A stretch of 64,000 nt of DNA from NCBI RefSeq assembly GCF_018861005.1, contig NZ_JAHKQL010000001.1:117478-181477 (forward strand). The letters run 5' to 3'. Within the stretch, counting starts at the first letter, position 1. Every line of letters starts with the position of its first letter. The DNA is from Polaribacter vadi (lineage in GTDB: Bacteria > Bacteroidota > Bacteroidia > Flavobacteriales > Flavobacteriaceae). Below the pieces are notes generated by a model. It was not told the DNA's origin. It saw nothing but the letters and a program-made list of their open reading frames with translations, and ran no database searches. Made by a program: the position numbers and the translations under genes. This document shows, piece by piece, positions 53,641 to 61,814 of this stretch.

Positions 53641-54558
53641 ATGAGTGCTTCAAAAACGAAGACTTTTTTTAAAAAAATATTCAGCTTATTATCTGTTGTA
53701 AGAGGTTACAATATTTTAGTACTGATTTTTGCCCAATATTTAGCTTCTATATTTATTTTTTCTTCGCAAAATTCGGTGACTTCCGTTGTTTTTGATTTAC
53801 ACCTTTTTTATATTGTAATTGCCACTGTTTGTGTTGTAGCTTCTGGCTATATTATCAATAATTTTTACGACAGTCAAGTAGATAGAATTAACAGACCATT
53901 TAAATCGGGTTTGGATAATTACATAAAACAAGAAACCAAATTATCGCTTTATTTTACTTTAAACTTTATAGGTTTTGTATTTGGCTTTTTAGTTTCTTGG
54001 AAAGCCGCTTTATTTTTTGGAATTTATATTTTTGCCATTTGGTTTTATTCTCACAATTTAAAGAAACATCCTTTTAGAGGGTTACTAGCAGCAACAATAC
54101 TCACAATTTTACCTTTTTTTGCCATTTTTGTGTATTATAAAAATTTCTCAAAAATTATTTTTGTGCACGCTGTTTTCTTGTTTTTAGTGATTATGCTCAG
54201 AGAATTAATTAAAGAATTAGAGAATTTAACAGGTGCAATTGCAAATAATTACAAAACTTTTACGGTTTCTTATGGAGAGAAGATTACAAAAAAACTATGT
54301 TTTGCACTTCTCTTTTTAACTATTTTCCCTGTTGTAATTTTGTTTAGTTATCCTGAATTGAGTTATATGAAATATTATTTTTATTTTGCTTTAATAACTT
54401 TAATTTTTGTGGGTTTTTATCTTTTAAAATCAACTAAAAGAAGTCAATATAGATTTTTACACAACATTTTAAAATTATTACTTCTTGTAGGTGTTTTTTG
54501 TTTGGTATTTATTGATACTTCTTTAATTATTGAAAAAGTGATAGATAAATTGAATTAA
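53641..54558 (+). CDS. UbiA-family prenyltransferase
   Basis: The 305-residue polytopic membrane protein has about eight transmembrane segments. The first Asp-rich motif is NNFYDSQVDRINRP (73-86). The second motif is altered to KELENLTGAIANNYKT (191-206), with Glu and Ala in place of the usual D...GD. UbiA enzymes attach isoprenoid chains to aromatic or glycerol acceptors. It follows the mevalonate kinase-like gene by 10 nt. Flavobacteria often annotate this protein as a geranylgeranylglycerol-phosphate geranylgeranyltransferase; the acceptor here is uncertain. Confidence 0.85.
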   Translation: MSASKTKTFFKKIFSLLSVVRGYNILVLIFAQYLASIFIFSSQNSVTSVVFDLHLFYIVIATVCVVASGYIINNFYDSQVDRINRPFKSGLDNYIKQETKLSLYFTLNFIGFVFGFLVSWKAALFFGIYIFAIWFYSHNLKKHPFRGLLAATILTILPFFAIFVYYKNFSKIIFVHAVFLFLVIMLRELIKELENLTGAIANNYKTFTVSYGEKITKKLCFALLFLTIFPVVILFSYPELSYMKYYFYFALITLIFVGFYLLKSTKRSQYRFLHNILKLLLLVGVFCLVFIDTSLIIEKVIDKLN

Positions 54559-54650
54559 CCTTTATCTTTTCAATTTTATATTTAAACCAAAGTAATAAAA
54601 TTGGTTTTAGCTTTATTATTAGGATTTTAGGTTTCGAGATATTCTTTATT

Positions 54651-54658
54651 TACCTTTG
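54651..54658 (+). promoter_or_regulatory. -7 box for the RluB-like gene
   Basis: TACCTTTG is an exact TAnnTTTG match, 15 nt before the ATG of the pseudouridine synthase gene. The -33 position holds no clear TTTG. Confidence 0.5.
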
Positions 54659-54673
54659 CAAAAATTTTAAAAA

Positions 54674-55507
54674 ATGAATTCAAATAAAAACTCGTCGCGA
54701 AGACGACAAGAGGGAAAAAAAAGTACTCCTCTAAACAGAAAAAGTGCTAAAAAAGAGTACAAAAAAATAAAACCTACTCAAAAATCTGATGAAACTTCTG
54801 GGGTTCGTCTTAATAAATACATTGCAAATTCTGGTATTTGTTCACGTAGAGAAGCAGATACATATATAGAACATGGTAGTGTAGAGGTAAATGGAAAACT
54901 AGTAACAGAAATGGGTTACAAAGTACAACCAAATGATGTTGTTCGTTTTGATGGTACTGCAATTTCGCCAGAACAAAAGAAATATATTTTACTAAATAAG
55001 CCAAAGAATTACATTACTACTATGGATGACGATCGTGGTCGTAAAACAGTAATGGAGTTGATAGCAAATGCTTCTAAAGAAAGAATTTATCCTGTAGGTA
55101 GATTAGATAGGAATACAACAGGTTTATTGTTATTTACCAATGATGGTGATTTAGCAAAAAAGTTAACTCATCCTAAACACAATGTTCGTAAACTTTATCA
55201 TGCTTCTTTAGATAGAAAATTAGAATTAAAAGATTTAGAGAAACTTAGGGGAGAAGTAGTTATTGAGGGTAGAAAAGTGTTTATTGATGCTGTTTCTTAT
55301 GTAAATGGAGAACCAAAAACAGAAATTGGTATAGAAATTCATTCTGGTAGAAACAGAATTGTTCGTAAAATATTTGAACACGTAGGTTACAAAGTAAATA
55401 AACTAGATAGAGTAATTTTTGCTGAATTAACTAAGAAAAATTTACCAAGAGGTAGATGGAGAGAATTAACTAATTTGGAGTTAGTGAATCTTCAAAAAAT
55501 GCAATAG
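54674..55507 (+). CDS. RluB-like 23S rRNA pseudouridine synthase
   Basis: The 277-residue protein has a Lys/Arg-rich N-terminal tail (1-42), an S4 RNA-binding domain (about 44-90, with SGVRLNKYIANSGICSRREA) and the RsuA/RluB catalytic domain with nucleophile D145 in VGRLDRNTTGLLLF. It isomerises a uridine in 23S rRNA, most likely U2605 (E. coli numbering) for RluB. RsuA-type action on 16S rRNA is the alternative. It has its own promoter and terminator. Confidence 0.9.
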   Translation: MNSNKNSSRRRQEGKKSTPLNRKSAKKEYKKIKPTQKSDETSGVRLNKYIANSGICSRREADTYIEHGSVEVNGKLVTEMGYKVQPNDVVRFDGTAISPEQKKYILLNKPKNYITTMDDDRGRKTVMELIANASKERIYPVGRLDRNTTGLLLFTNDGDLAKKLTHPKHNVRKLYHASLDRKLELKDLEKLRGEVVIEGRKVFIDAVSYVNGEPKTEIGIEIHSGRNRIVRKIFEHVGYKVNKLDRVIFAELTKKNLPRGRWRELTNLELVNLQKMQ

Positions 55508-55517
55508 TCTTTTTATT

Positions 55518-55544
55518 AAAATCCAGCTTTTAGTTGGATTTTTT
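55518..55544 (+). terminator. terminator of the RluB-like gene
   Basis: AAAATCCAGC (55518-55527) pairs with GTTGGATTTT (55533-55542) with one G-T pair, followed by Ts, 10 nt after the stop codon. Confidence 0.85.
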
Positions 55545-55577
55545 CTTATATTTAAAATAATATAATTAGAATAAATT

Positions 55578-56024
55578 ATGCATAAAGAATTGAAGCTAAT
55601 AGAAGATTACCTGATTCATTTTGATAAAGAAAATTCAAAGATTTCTAAAGCTAATGTTGGTTGGCACTTAGATCATTCGTTAAAAGTTGTAAATAGTGTT
55701 TCAGAGTTTTTAATTAATTCAGACCCTAAAGCTTATAAAAAAGCATTCAGTTTTTCTAGGGTTATAACTTTTGCATTAGGTATTTTTCCTAGAGGTAAGG
55801 TGCAAGCTCCTAAAAGAGTATTGCCTCCAGAATCTATTTTAAAGCAAGATTTAGTAGATCAGATAGAATTGGTGAAAACAAATTTAAAGTTACTTGAAAA
55901 TCTAGAAAACAATAAATATTTTGTGCATCCAATTTTTAAACAATTGAATAAAAAGCAAGCTTTGCAGTTTTTAAAGATTCATACAAATCATCATTTAAAA
56001 ATTGTAAAAGATATTTTAAATTAA
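55578..56024 (+). CDS. DUF1569 (DinB-like) protein
   Basis: The 148-residue protein is of the DUF1569 family, related to the DinB/YfiT four-helix-bundle superfamily. Three histidine positions suit a metal site: GWHLDHS (29-35), FVHPIFKQLNKKQ (about 114) and KIHTNHHLKIV (about 135-139). It is predicted to be cytoplasmic; its substrate is unknown. It is convergent with tRNA-Phe, with a shared terminator between them. Confidence 0.82.
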   Translation: MHKELKLIEDYLIHFDKENSKISKANVGWHLDHSLKVVNSVSEFLINSDPKAYKKAFSFSRVITFALGIFPRGKVQAPKRVLPPESILKQDLVDQIELVKTNLKLLENLENNKYFVHPIFKQLNKKQALQFLKIHTNHHLKIVKDILN

Positions 56025-56037
56025 ATTTTAAACACAA

Positions 56038-56067
56038 AAAAAACCCAAACATAAGTTTGGGTTTTTA
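56038..56067. terminator. bidirectional terminator, DUF1569/tRNA-Phe
   Basis: AAAAACCCAAAC (56039-56050) pairs with GTTTGGGTTTTT (56055-56066) around an ATAA loop, a 12-bp perfect stem with A and T tails. It serves DUF1569 on the plus strand and tRNA-Phe on the minus strand. Confidence 0.9.
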
Positions 56068-56069
56068 AG

Positions 56070-56142
56070 TGGTACCTCCAGGAATCGAACCAGGGACACA
56101 AGGATTTTCAGTCCTTTGCTCTACCAACTGAGCTAAGGTACC
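56070..56142 (-). tRNA. tRNA-Phe (anticodon GAA)
   Basis: The minus strand gives a 73-nt cloverleaf with a perfect acceptor stem (GGTACCT/AGGTACC), anticodon loop CTGAAAA and D loop AGTTGGTA. The T stem CCTGG/CCTGG has one T/T mismatch at its middle pair. CCA is not encoded. Confidence 0.95.
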
Positions 56143-56158
56143 ATTGCCTTAGCGGATG

Positions 56159-56192
56159 CAAATATAATATGTTTTTTTACATCTCCTACAAA
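56159..56192 (-). promoter_or_regulatory. promoter of tRNA-Phe
   Basis: On the minus strand TTTG (56189-56192) and TATATTTG (56159-56166) are 22 nt apart; the -7 box is exact and lies 16 nt upstream of the tRNA. The spacing is a little long. Confidence 0.6.
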
Positions 56193-56212
56193 AAAATGAA
56201 AAAAATCTATTG

Positions 56213-56220
56213 TATTTTTG
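56213..56220 (+). promoter_or_regulatory. -7 box for coaX
   Basis: TATTTTTG (exact TAnnTTTG) lies 20 nt before the coaX ATG. No -33 TTTG is seen at 19-21 nt. This region is shared with the divergent tRNA-Phe promoter. Confidence 0.5.
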
Positions 56221-56240
56221 AATTTATATAAAAAACAAAA

Positions 56241-56969
56241 ATGAATCTGATTATTGATATTGGTAACACTCGAGTAAAAGTAGCTGTTTTTGAGCATGAT
56301 AAAGTTATTGAATTACTCGTTTTTAATAAAAATAGGATTATATCCGAAGTAAAAAAAATATTAAAAAAATTTCAAATTGATGAAGCAATTATGTCTTCAG
56401 TATCATCAATCTCATTAAAAAAGACAGAAAAACTCCAAGAATTAGTTTCGTTAACGTTAATTTCATCAGCAATAAAAACACCTTTTAAGAATTTATATAG
56501 AACTCCAGAAACTTTAGGTGTAGATAGAATTGCGTTGGTTTTTGGTGCAGTGATAAAATATCCAGTACAAAATATCTTAATTATAGATGCAGGAACATGT
56601 ATTACTTTCGATTTTGTAAACAAAGAAAATGAATATTTAGGAGGAGCAATCTCTCCAGGAATACAGATGAGATATAAATCTTTACATCAACTTACAGCAA
56701 AGTTACCCTTGTTAGAAACAAATATACCTGATAATTTTATTGGAAATAGTACAAAAGAAAGTATTAATTCTGGTGTTGTAAATGGTGTAATTCAAGAAAT
56801 TGAGGGCGTAATACAACAATACAAAAAGAAATATTTACATTTAACAGTCGTTTTAACAGGTGGCGACACAAATTTCTTGTCAAAACAATTAAAAAGTAGC
56901 ATATTTGCCAATCAAAATTTTCTCCTAGAAGGATTAAATGAAATATTGATTTTTAACAAAAACAAATGA
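56241..56969 (+). CDS. coaX: type III pantothenate kinase
   Basis: CoaX catalyses the first step of coenzyme A synthesis from pantothenate. The 242-residue ASKHA-fold protein has the phosphate motif IIDIGNTRVKVAVFE (4-18), the pantothenate site TLGVDRIALVFGA (about 91-103) and DAGTCITFDFV (about 116-126). It overlaps the next gene by 4 nt, so the five or more genes that follow are likely in one operon. Confidence 0.95.
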   Translation: MNLIIDIGNTRVKVAVFEHDKVIELLVFNKNRIISEVKKILKKFQIDEAIMSSVSSISLKKTEKLQELVSLTLISSAIKTPFKNLYRTPETLGVDRIALVFGAVIKYPVQNILIIDAGTCITFDFVNKENEYLGGAISPGIQMRYKSLHQLTAKLPLLETNIPDNFIGNSTKESINSGVVNGVIQEIEGVIQQYKKKYLHLTVVLTGGDTNFLSKQLKSSIFANQNFLLEGLNEILIFNKNK

Positions 56970-58270
56970 TTAGAAACATTGTAATAATTGTTTTACTTTT
57001 TACTTCTTTGACTTTTATGGGACAAAGAACAAGTTCTTCCCCATATTCTTATTTTGGTATTGGAGATGAGTTTAGTGCTACTACAGTAGAGCAAAGCTCA
57101 ATGGGGGGTATTGGTGTTGCTTTTAGCCATTACAAATATTTAAACTTTACAAATCCTGCGGCTTATGCTAATTTAAGGTACACAACTTACGGATTTGGAT
57201 TGTTAAATAACGATTTAACAATAAAAAGTGGAGATGTTAAACAAAGTAGTACTTCTACAAGTTTGTCTTATATAGCTTTGGCTTTTCCTATAGGTAAAAC
57301 AGCAGGTTTTTCTTTTGGGCTACAACCAATTTCTTCTGTTGGATATTCTTTATCTAATAGTACTGTAGATGCAGATGGTAATACTACAGAAATTTCTTTG
57401 TTTGAAGGAAATGGTGGTGTAAATAGATTTCATGCAGCTTTTGGTATTAAAATTTATAAAGGTTTATCTCTAGGTATTGAAGGTGATTACAATTTTGGAA
57501 ATATTGAAAATAGTATTACCAATCAAATTGCAAATGTATCATTAGCTACAAAATATAAAGAGGATACAGAAATTAAAGGATTGTCTGTTAAGTTGGGTGC
57601 ACAATATGAACATAAATTAAAAAATAATTTAATTTTAAATGCAGGTGCTAGTGTTAAATTAGGTAATGACATAGATGTTACAGGAGAGAGTTTAATCTAT
57701 AGTTTAACACTTACTAATACAGGTGGTGAGTTTATTAGAGATACTCTTGCAGATCAAAATGGTGATAAAATAACAGCCATTGATGGTAGTTTTAAATTAC
57801 CAATTAATACTACAATTGGTATTGGTGTAGGAGAATTAGATAAATGGTATGCAGGTTTAGAGTATGAAAATCAAGATGCAATTACTACTTCTGGTTTATT
57901 AGCAAATACTACAGGAGCATATAGATATGGTAATTCTAACAGGTTATCTTTAGGAGGTTTTTATTTACCTAAAATTAATTCTATTTCAAGTTATTGGAAC
58001 AGAGTGACCTATAGAGCAGGAGTTAGCTATAAAAATACTGGTTTATTGGTTGATGGTTCAGGAAATAATTCAAATTTTACAGAGATAAATGACTTTGGCA
58101 TGTCTTTTGGTCTAGGTATACCACTGAAACAATTATCTACAGTAAATGTTGGGTTTGAGTTTGGTAAAAGAGGAACCACTGAAAATAATTTAATACAAGA
58201 AAATTATTTTAATTTTAGATTAAGTTTATCTTTGACAGACAATTGGTTCGTAAAAAGGAAAATAGATTAA
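56966..58270 (+). CDS. outer-membrane protein, PorV/FadL-like barrel
   Basis: The 434-residue protein has a signal peptide ending near TFMGQ (16-20) and SSPYSYFGIGDEF, a motif at the mature N-terminus that is common in flavobacterial barrel proteins. Repeated amphipathic strands with aromatic ends follow. It overlaps coaX by 4 nt. It may serve as an outer-membrane channel or a T9SS-type shuttle protein; neither is certain. Confidence 0.8.
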   Translation: MIRNIVIIVLLFTSLTFMGQRTSSSPYSYFGIGDEFSATTVEQSSMGGIGVAFSHYKYLNFTNPAAYANLRYTTYGFGLLNNDLTIKSGDVKQSSTSTSLSYIALAFPIGKTAGFSFGLQPISSVGYSLSNSTVDADGNTTEISLFEGNGGVNRFHAAFGIKIYKGLSLGIEGDYNFGNIENSITNQIANVSLATKYKEDTEIKGLSVKLGAQYEHKLKNNLILNAGASVKLGNDIDVTGESLIYSLTLTNTGGEFIRDTLADQNGDKITAIDGSFKLPINTTIGIGVGELDKWYAGLEYENQDAITTSGLLANTTGAYRYGNSNRLSLGGFYLPKINSISSYWNRVTYRAGVSYKNTGLLVDGSGNNSNFTEINDFGMSFGLGIPLKQLSTVNVGFEFGKRGTTENNLIQENYFNFRLSLSLTDNWFVKRKID

Positions 58271-58286
58271 CAAAAAATAAAAAAAA

Positions 58287-59645
58287 ATGAAGAAAATTAC
58301 GTTTTTATTAGCTGTTACAGCATTTTTAGTTACAGCAAAAACAAATGCACAAGAAGACGCAAATAGAGAATGTCAAATTAAGTACAATCTTTTTAGAGGA
58401 GATTTTAAGTCTAAAAAATACGATGAAGCTTTTGTAAATTGGACATACTTAATGGAAAACTGTCAAGATTTATCTGTAAACATCTATAAAAATGGTTCTA
58501 CTTTAGCAGAAGATGTTAAGAAAGATCCTGTTTTAGCTAAAAAAGTTTACGAACAAAGACTTAAGTATTTTCCAGAACACCATGATACTAAAAATAATCT
58601 TGCAAAAGCACATAGTGATTATGCAACTTATTTAATTAAAAATAAGTTAGCTTCTGATGATGAGGTTTTCAATATTTTAGAAACTGCTTATAAAATATCT
58701 CCTAAGGATATGAGTGTAAAAAATATTTACAAATATTTTCAAGGAGTTACAGATAAATATAAAGATGTAGAACCACAAAAGGTTTTTGATACTTATGATG
58801 ACGTAATTGAATCTGTAGGAGAAAAATTAGATGATTATACTAAGAAAATTATCAAACTTACAGCAGATTCAACAAAAGTTTTAAGCGCAAAAGAAAAAAG
58901 ATATTTAAGAGCTTATACTATTAACTCTAAAGCTTTAGGTCAAGTAGAGGGTGGTTTAGATAATATTATTTCTGTAATTGCAACTTGCGAGAGATTAATA
59001 CCAATTTATCAAAGAGATTTCGAAGCAAATAAAACAAATGCAGTATGGTTAAGAAGAGCAGTATCTAGAATGTTTAATAAAGGTTGTCAAGAAGATCCTT
59101 TATTCGAAACTTTAGCTAAAGCTTATGCAGAGGCTACACCTTCACCAGATTCTTATTCTTTTTACGCAGGTATTTTAGAAAAGAATGGAGATGCAAGTGG
59201 TGCTGCTGAAATGAGACAAAAAGCATTTGATTTAGAAACAGATCCTTTAAAGAAAGCAAAAACAAAATTAAAGTTTGCACAAGCAGCATTAGCTAGAGGT
59301 CAAAAATCTAAAGCTAGAAGTTTAGCAAGAGAAGCTTTAAAATTTAACCCAAATTACGGTAAAGCATATTTGTTAATTGGTAGAGCATATCAATCTAGTG
59401 TAAATAGTTGTGGTTCTGATGAGTTTGAAAAAAGAATGGTTTATGCTGCTGCATTAAGACAAGCACAAAGAGCATCTTCTGTAGATCCAAGTATTTCTTC
59501 TACAGCAAGAAAATACATTGCAACTTATAGAGCTAACTTACCAAGTAAAAAAGTGATTTTTACAGCAAATAGAAAAGTAGGTGAGTCTTACACAATAAAA
59601 TGTTGGATTGGAGAAACTGTTAAGGTTGCTTCTAGTGGCAAATAA
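58287..59645 (+). CDS. periplasmic TPR protein
   Basis: The 452-residue protein has a signal peptide ending at KTNAQ (18-22) and helical repeats. Residues about 310-380 show TPR-like sequence (AKTKLKFAQAALARGQKSKARSLAREALK-type region) and the part around FNILETAYKISPKDMSV (about 130) is also repeat-like. It is probably a scaffold for envelope complexes. It lies between the barrel gene and lptC, and its stop codon overlaps the lptC start by one base. Confidence 0.82.
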   Translation: MKKITFLLAVTAFLVTAKTNAQEDANRECQIKYNLFRGDFKSKKYDEAFVNWTYLMENCQDLSVNIYKNGSTLAEDVKKDPVLAKKVYEQRLKYFPEHHDTKNNLAKAHSDYATYLIKNKLASDDEVFNILETAYKISPKDMSVKNIYKYFQGVTDKYKDVEPQKVFDTYDDVIESVGEKLDDYTKKIIKLTADSTKVLSAKEKRYLRAYTINSKALGQVEGGLDNIISVIATCERLIPIYQRDFEANKTNAVWLRRAVSRMFNKGCQEDPLFETLAKAYAEATPSPDSYSFYAGILEKNGDASGAAEMRQKAFDLETDPLKKAKTKLKFAQAALARGQKSKARSLAREALKFNPNYGKAYLLIGRAYQSSVNSCGSDEFEKRMVYAAALRQAQRASSVDPSISSTARKYIATYRANLPSKKVIFTANRKVGESYTIKCWIGETVKVASSGK

Positions 59646-60208
59646 TGAGAATTAAAAATAAAATATTATTACAAAGCACTGCTGTTATTTTAACAGTAGT
59701 GTTTTTTTCTTGTTCTAAAGATACCCAAAAAGCTAGAGATTTTTTGGCTGATAAAAATTTACCAATTGGTACTTCTAAAAATGCATTTCATGTTTATAAA
59801 GATTCTGGCAGAGTAACATCTAAATTGATTACGCCTTTAATGTTAGATTTTAGTAACAGAAAAGAGCATCCTTACAGAGAGTTCCCAACAGGTATTAAAA
59901 TAATTAATTTCGAAAATAAAGGGTTAGATTCTGTTACAGTAATAGGCGATTATGCGCTTTCATACGCAACAACATCTATATCAGAAATTAGAGGTAATGT
60001 AGTTGTTGTAAATCATACAGATAATTCTAGATTAGAAACAGAACAATTATTTTGGGATCAGAAAACAAAATATTTTGTATCAGAAAAAGCATTTAAACTT
60101 ACTAAAGAAAAAGACACTATTTTTGGTATTGGTTTTGAGTCTAAAGACGATTTAACAAAGCACTTGGCTAAAAAAACAACTGGTAAATTAGAAACTTCAG
60201 AAGAATAA
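59645..60208 (+). CDS. lptC: LPS export lipoprotein LptC
   Basis: The 187-residue protein has a lipobox (FFSC, C23) and the LptC/YrbK beta-jellyroll (about 60-170) that passes lipopolysaccharide from LptBFG to LptA. A lipidated LptC is usual in Bacteroidota, replacing the transmembrane anchor of E. coli. The rest of the Lpt system is not in this window. It is co-oriented with its neighbours, with a one-base overlap upstream and a 3-nt gap downstream. Confidence 0.82.
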   Translation: MRIKNKILLQSTAVILTVVFFSCSKDTQKARDFLADKNLPIGTSKNAFHVYKDSGRVTSKLITPLMLDFSNRKEHPYREFPTGIKIINFENKGLDSVTVIGDYALSYATTSISEIRGNVVVVNHTDNSRLETEQLFWDQKTKYFVSEKAFKLTKEKDTIFGIGFESKDDLTKHLAKKTTGKLETSEE

Positions 60209-60211
60209 ATT

Positions 60212-60415
60212 ATGAATAAAATTTGGAAATTTTTTCAATACGGATATTTAATGGTTGCTTTTATATGTGTAATAGAAGCTATAGTTCGTTGGAATTCAGA
60301 GAGAACAAGAGCATATTTTTTTCTTGGTTTTGCAATTTTTATTACATTAGTGTTTTTCTTTAAAAGACATTTTAGAAAAAAAGTTCAGCAAAGAAATAAT
60401 CAAAATAAGAAATAA
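60212..60415 (+). CDS. small two-helix membrane protein
   Basis: The 67-residue product has two predicted transmembrane segments (about 8-25 and 34-52) and a basic C-terminal tail (KRHFRKKVQQRNNQNKK). It lies between lptC and the CNNM/CorC gene. Function is unknown. Confidence 0.7.
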   Translation: MNKIWKFFQYGYLMVAFICVIEAIVRWNSERTRAYFFLGFAIFITLVFFFKRHFRKKVQQRNNQNKK

Positions 60416-60427
60416 TATAAATCTTTA

Positions 60428-61693
60428 ATGGAGGTTGAACTCATAATTATTATTATATCAATCTTGTTATCTGCGTTCTTTTCAGGTATGGAAATTGCAT
60501 TTGTATCTGCCAACAAAATGCATATAGAATTAGAAAAGAAAAGAGAAGGTTTTATACCTAAAATACTTACTAAAATAACTCAAAAATCATCAAAGTTTAT
60601 TACTACAATGTTAGTGGGTAATAATATTTCTTTGGTAATTTACAGTTATTATATGGGCGAATTTCTTTTAAGATTTATACCCACAAATCCATTTAACGAG
60701 TTTTCTTTATTACTTCTACAAACAATAATCTCTACAATTGTAATTTTAGTTACAGCAGAGTTTTTACCAAAAGCAATTTTTAGAATTTACGCAAATGAGG
60801 TTTTAAAAGTTTTTGCTTTTCCTGCATATATTTTTTATAATTTATTTCATTTTTTTTCTGAGTTTATTACAATGATTTCTGACTTTTTTCTGCGTGTTTT
60901 TTTTAAAACAAACGCAGACGAACAACAAACAGAGTTTAGTAAAGAAGAATTAGGTATTTATATTAATGAACAATTAGAAACAGGTAATGATGATGATGAA
61001 ATGGATTCTGAAATCCAAATTTTTCAAAACGCATTAGTTTTTCAGAATGTAAAAGCTAGAGAAGTTATGGTGCCAAGAACAGAAATTATTTCTGTAGAAA
61101 TGCACGAAACAGTAACAAATTTAAAAAAGATTTTTATAGAAACTGGTTTGTCTAAAATTTTGGTTTACAAAACTTCTTTAGATGATGTGGTTGGTTATGT
61201 AAATGCATTCGAATTATTTAAAAAACCAAAATCTATAAAATCTATTTTATTGCCTTTAGAAATTGTGCCAGAATCTATGATGATTAATGATATTCTAAAC
61301 ACTTTAATGAAAAAAAGAAAAAGTGTTGCTGTTGTTGTTGATGAATATGGAGGTACTTCTGGTATGATAACTGTAGAAGATATTGTAGAAGAATTGTTTG
61401 GTGAAATTGAAGATGAACACGACTCTCAAGAATTTTTAGAAGAAAAAATAAATGAAGATACATTTAACTTTTCTGCAAGGTTAGAGGTAGATTATTTAAA
61501 TGAAGAGTATGATTTAAATATTCCTAAATCTGAAGCTTACGAAACTTTAGGAGGTTTTATTATTGAGCACACAGAAAATATACCCGAAGAAAAAGAATTA
61601 ATTGATATTGAAGGTTTTGAGATTAAAATCTTAAAAATGAGTGGAGCAAAAATTAATGAAGTTTCCATAAAATTATCTAATAAAGAAGATTAA
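60428..61693 (+). CDS. CNNM/CorC-family membrane protein
   Basis: The 421-residue protein has a DUF21 (CNNM) membrane domain (about 1-180, three or four transmembrane segments, with SGMEIAFVSANKMHIEL), a CBS-domain pair (about 205-330, with VVVDEYGGTSGMITVEDIVEELFGE) and a C-terminal CorC/HlyC domain. Relatives include GldE, magnesium or cobalt efflux proteins and hemolysin-like proteins. The substrate is unknown. It precedes the PpiD-like gene, which has its own promoter. Confidence 0.88.
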   Translation: MEVELIIIIISILLSAFFSGMEIAFVSANKMHIELEKKREGFIPKILTKITQKSSKFITTMLVGNNISLVIYSYYMGEFLLRFIPTNPFNEFSLLLLQTIISTIVILVTAEFLPKAIFRIYANEVLKVFAFPAYIFYNLFHFFSEFITMISDFFLRVFFKTNADEQQTEFSKEELGIYINEQLETGNDDDEMDSEIQIFQNALVFQNVKAREVMVPRTEIISVEMHETVTNLKKIFIETGLSKILVYKTSLDDVVGYVNAFELFKKPKSIKSILLPLEIVPESMMINDILNTLMKKRKSVAVVVDEYGGTSGMITVEDIVEELFGEIEDEHDSQEFLEEKINEDTFNFSARLEVDYLNEEYDLNIPKSEAYETLGGFIIEHTENIPEEKELIDIEGFEIKILKMSGAKINEVSIKLSNKED

Positions 61694-61758
61694 AAATCAC
61701 CTTCTTTTTAGCGTCAAAAAAAACAACATATTTCAACTAACTATTTAGTGTTAATTGG

Positions 61759-61791
61759 TTTGCAAAATTAAAACCAAAAATCGTATATTCG
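61759..61791 (+). promoter_or_regulatory. promoter of the PpiD-like gene
   Basis: TTTG (61759-61762) and TATATTCG (61784-61791) are 21 nt apart; the -7 box has one mismatch. It is the same TATATTCG variant as before gltA, 23 nt before the ATG. Confidence 0.55.
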
Positions 61792-61814
61792 CCCACTGAA
61801 AATAAATAAAAAGA

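Noticed and set aside
54584..54607. AAACCAA/TTGGTTT hairpin after the UbiA gene
   Set aside because: The stem is short, has a 10-nt loop and is followed by TAGC rather than a T-tract, so I do not call a terminator.
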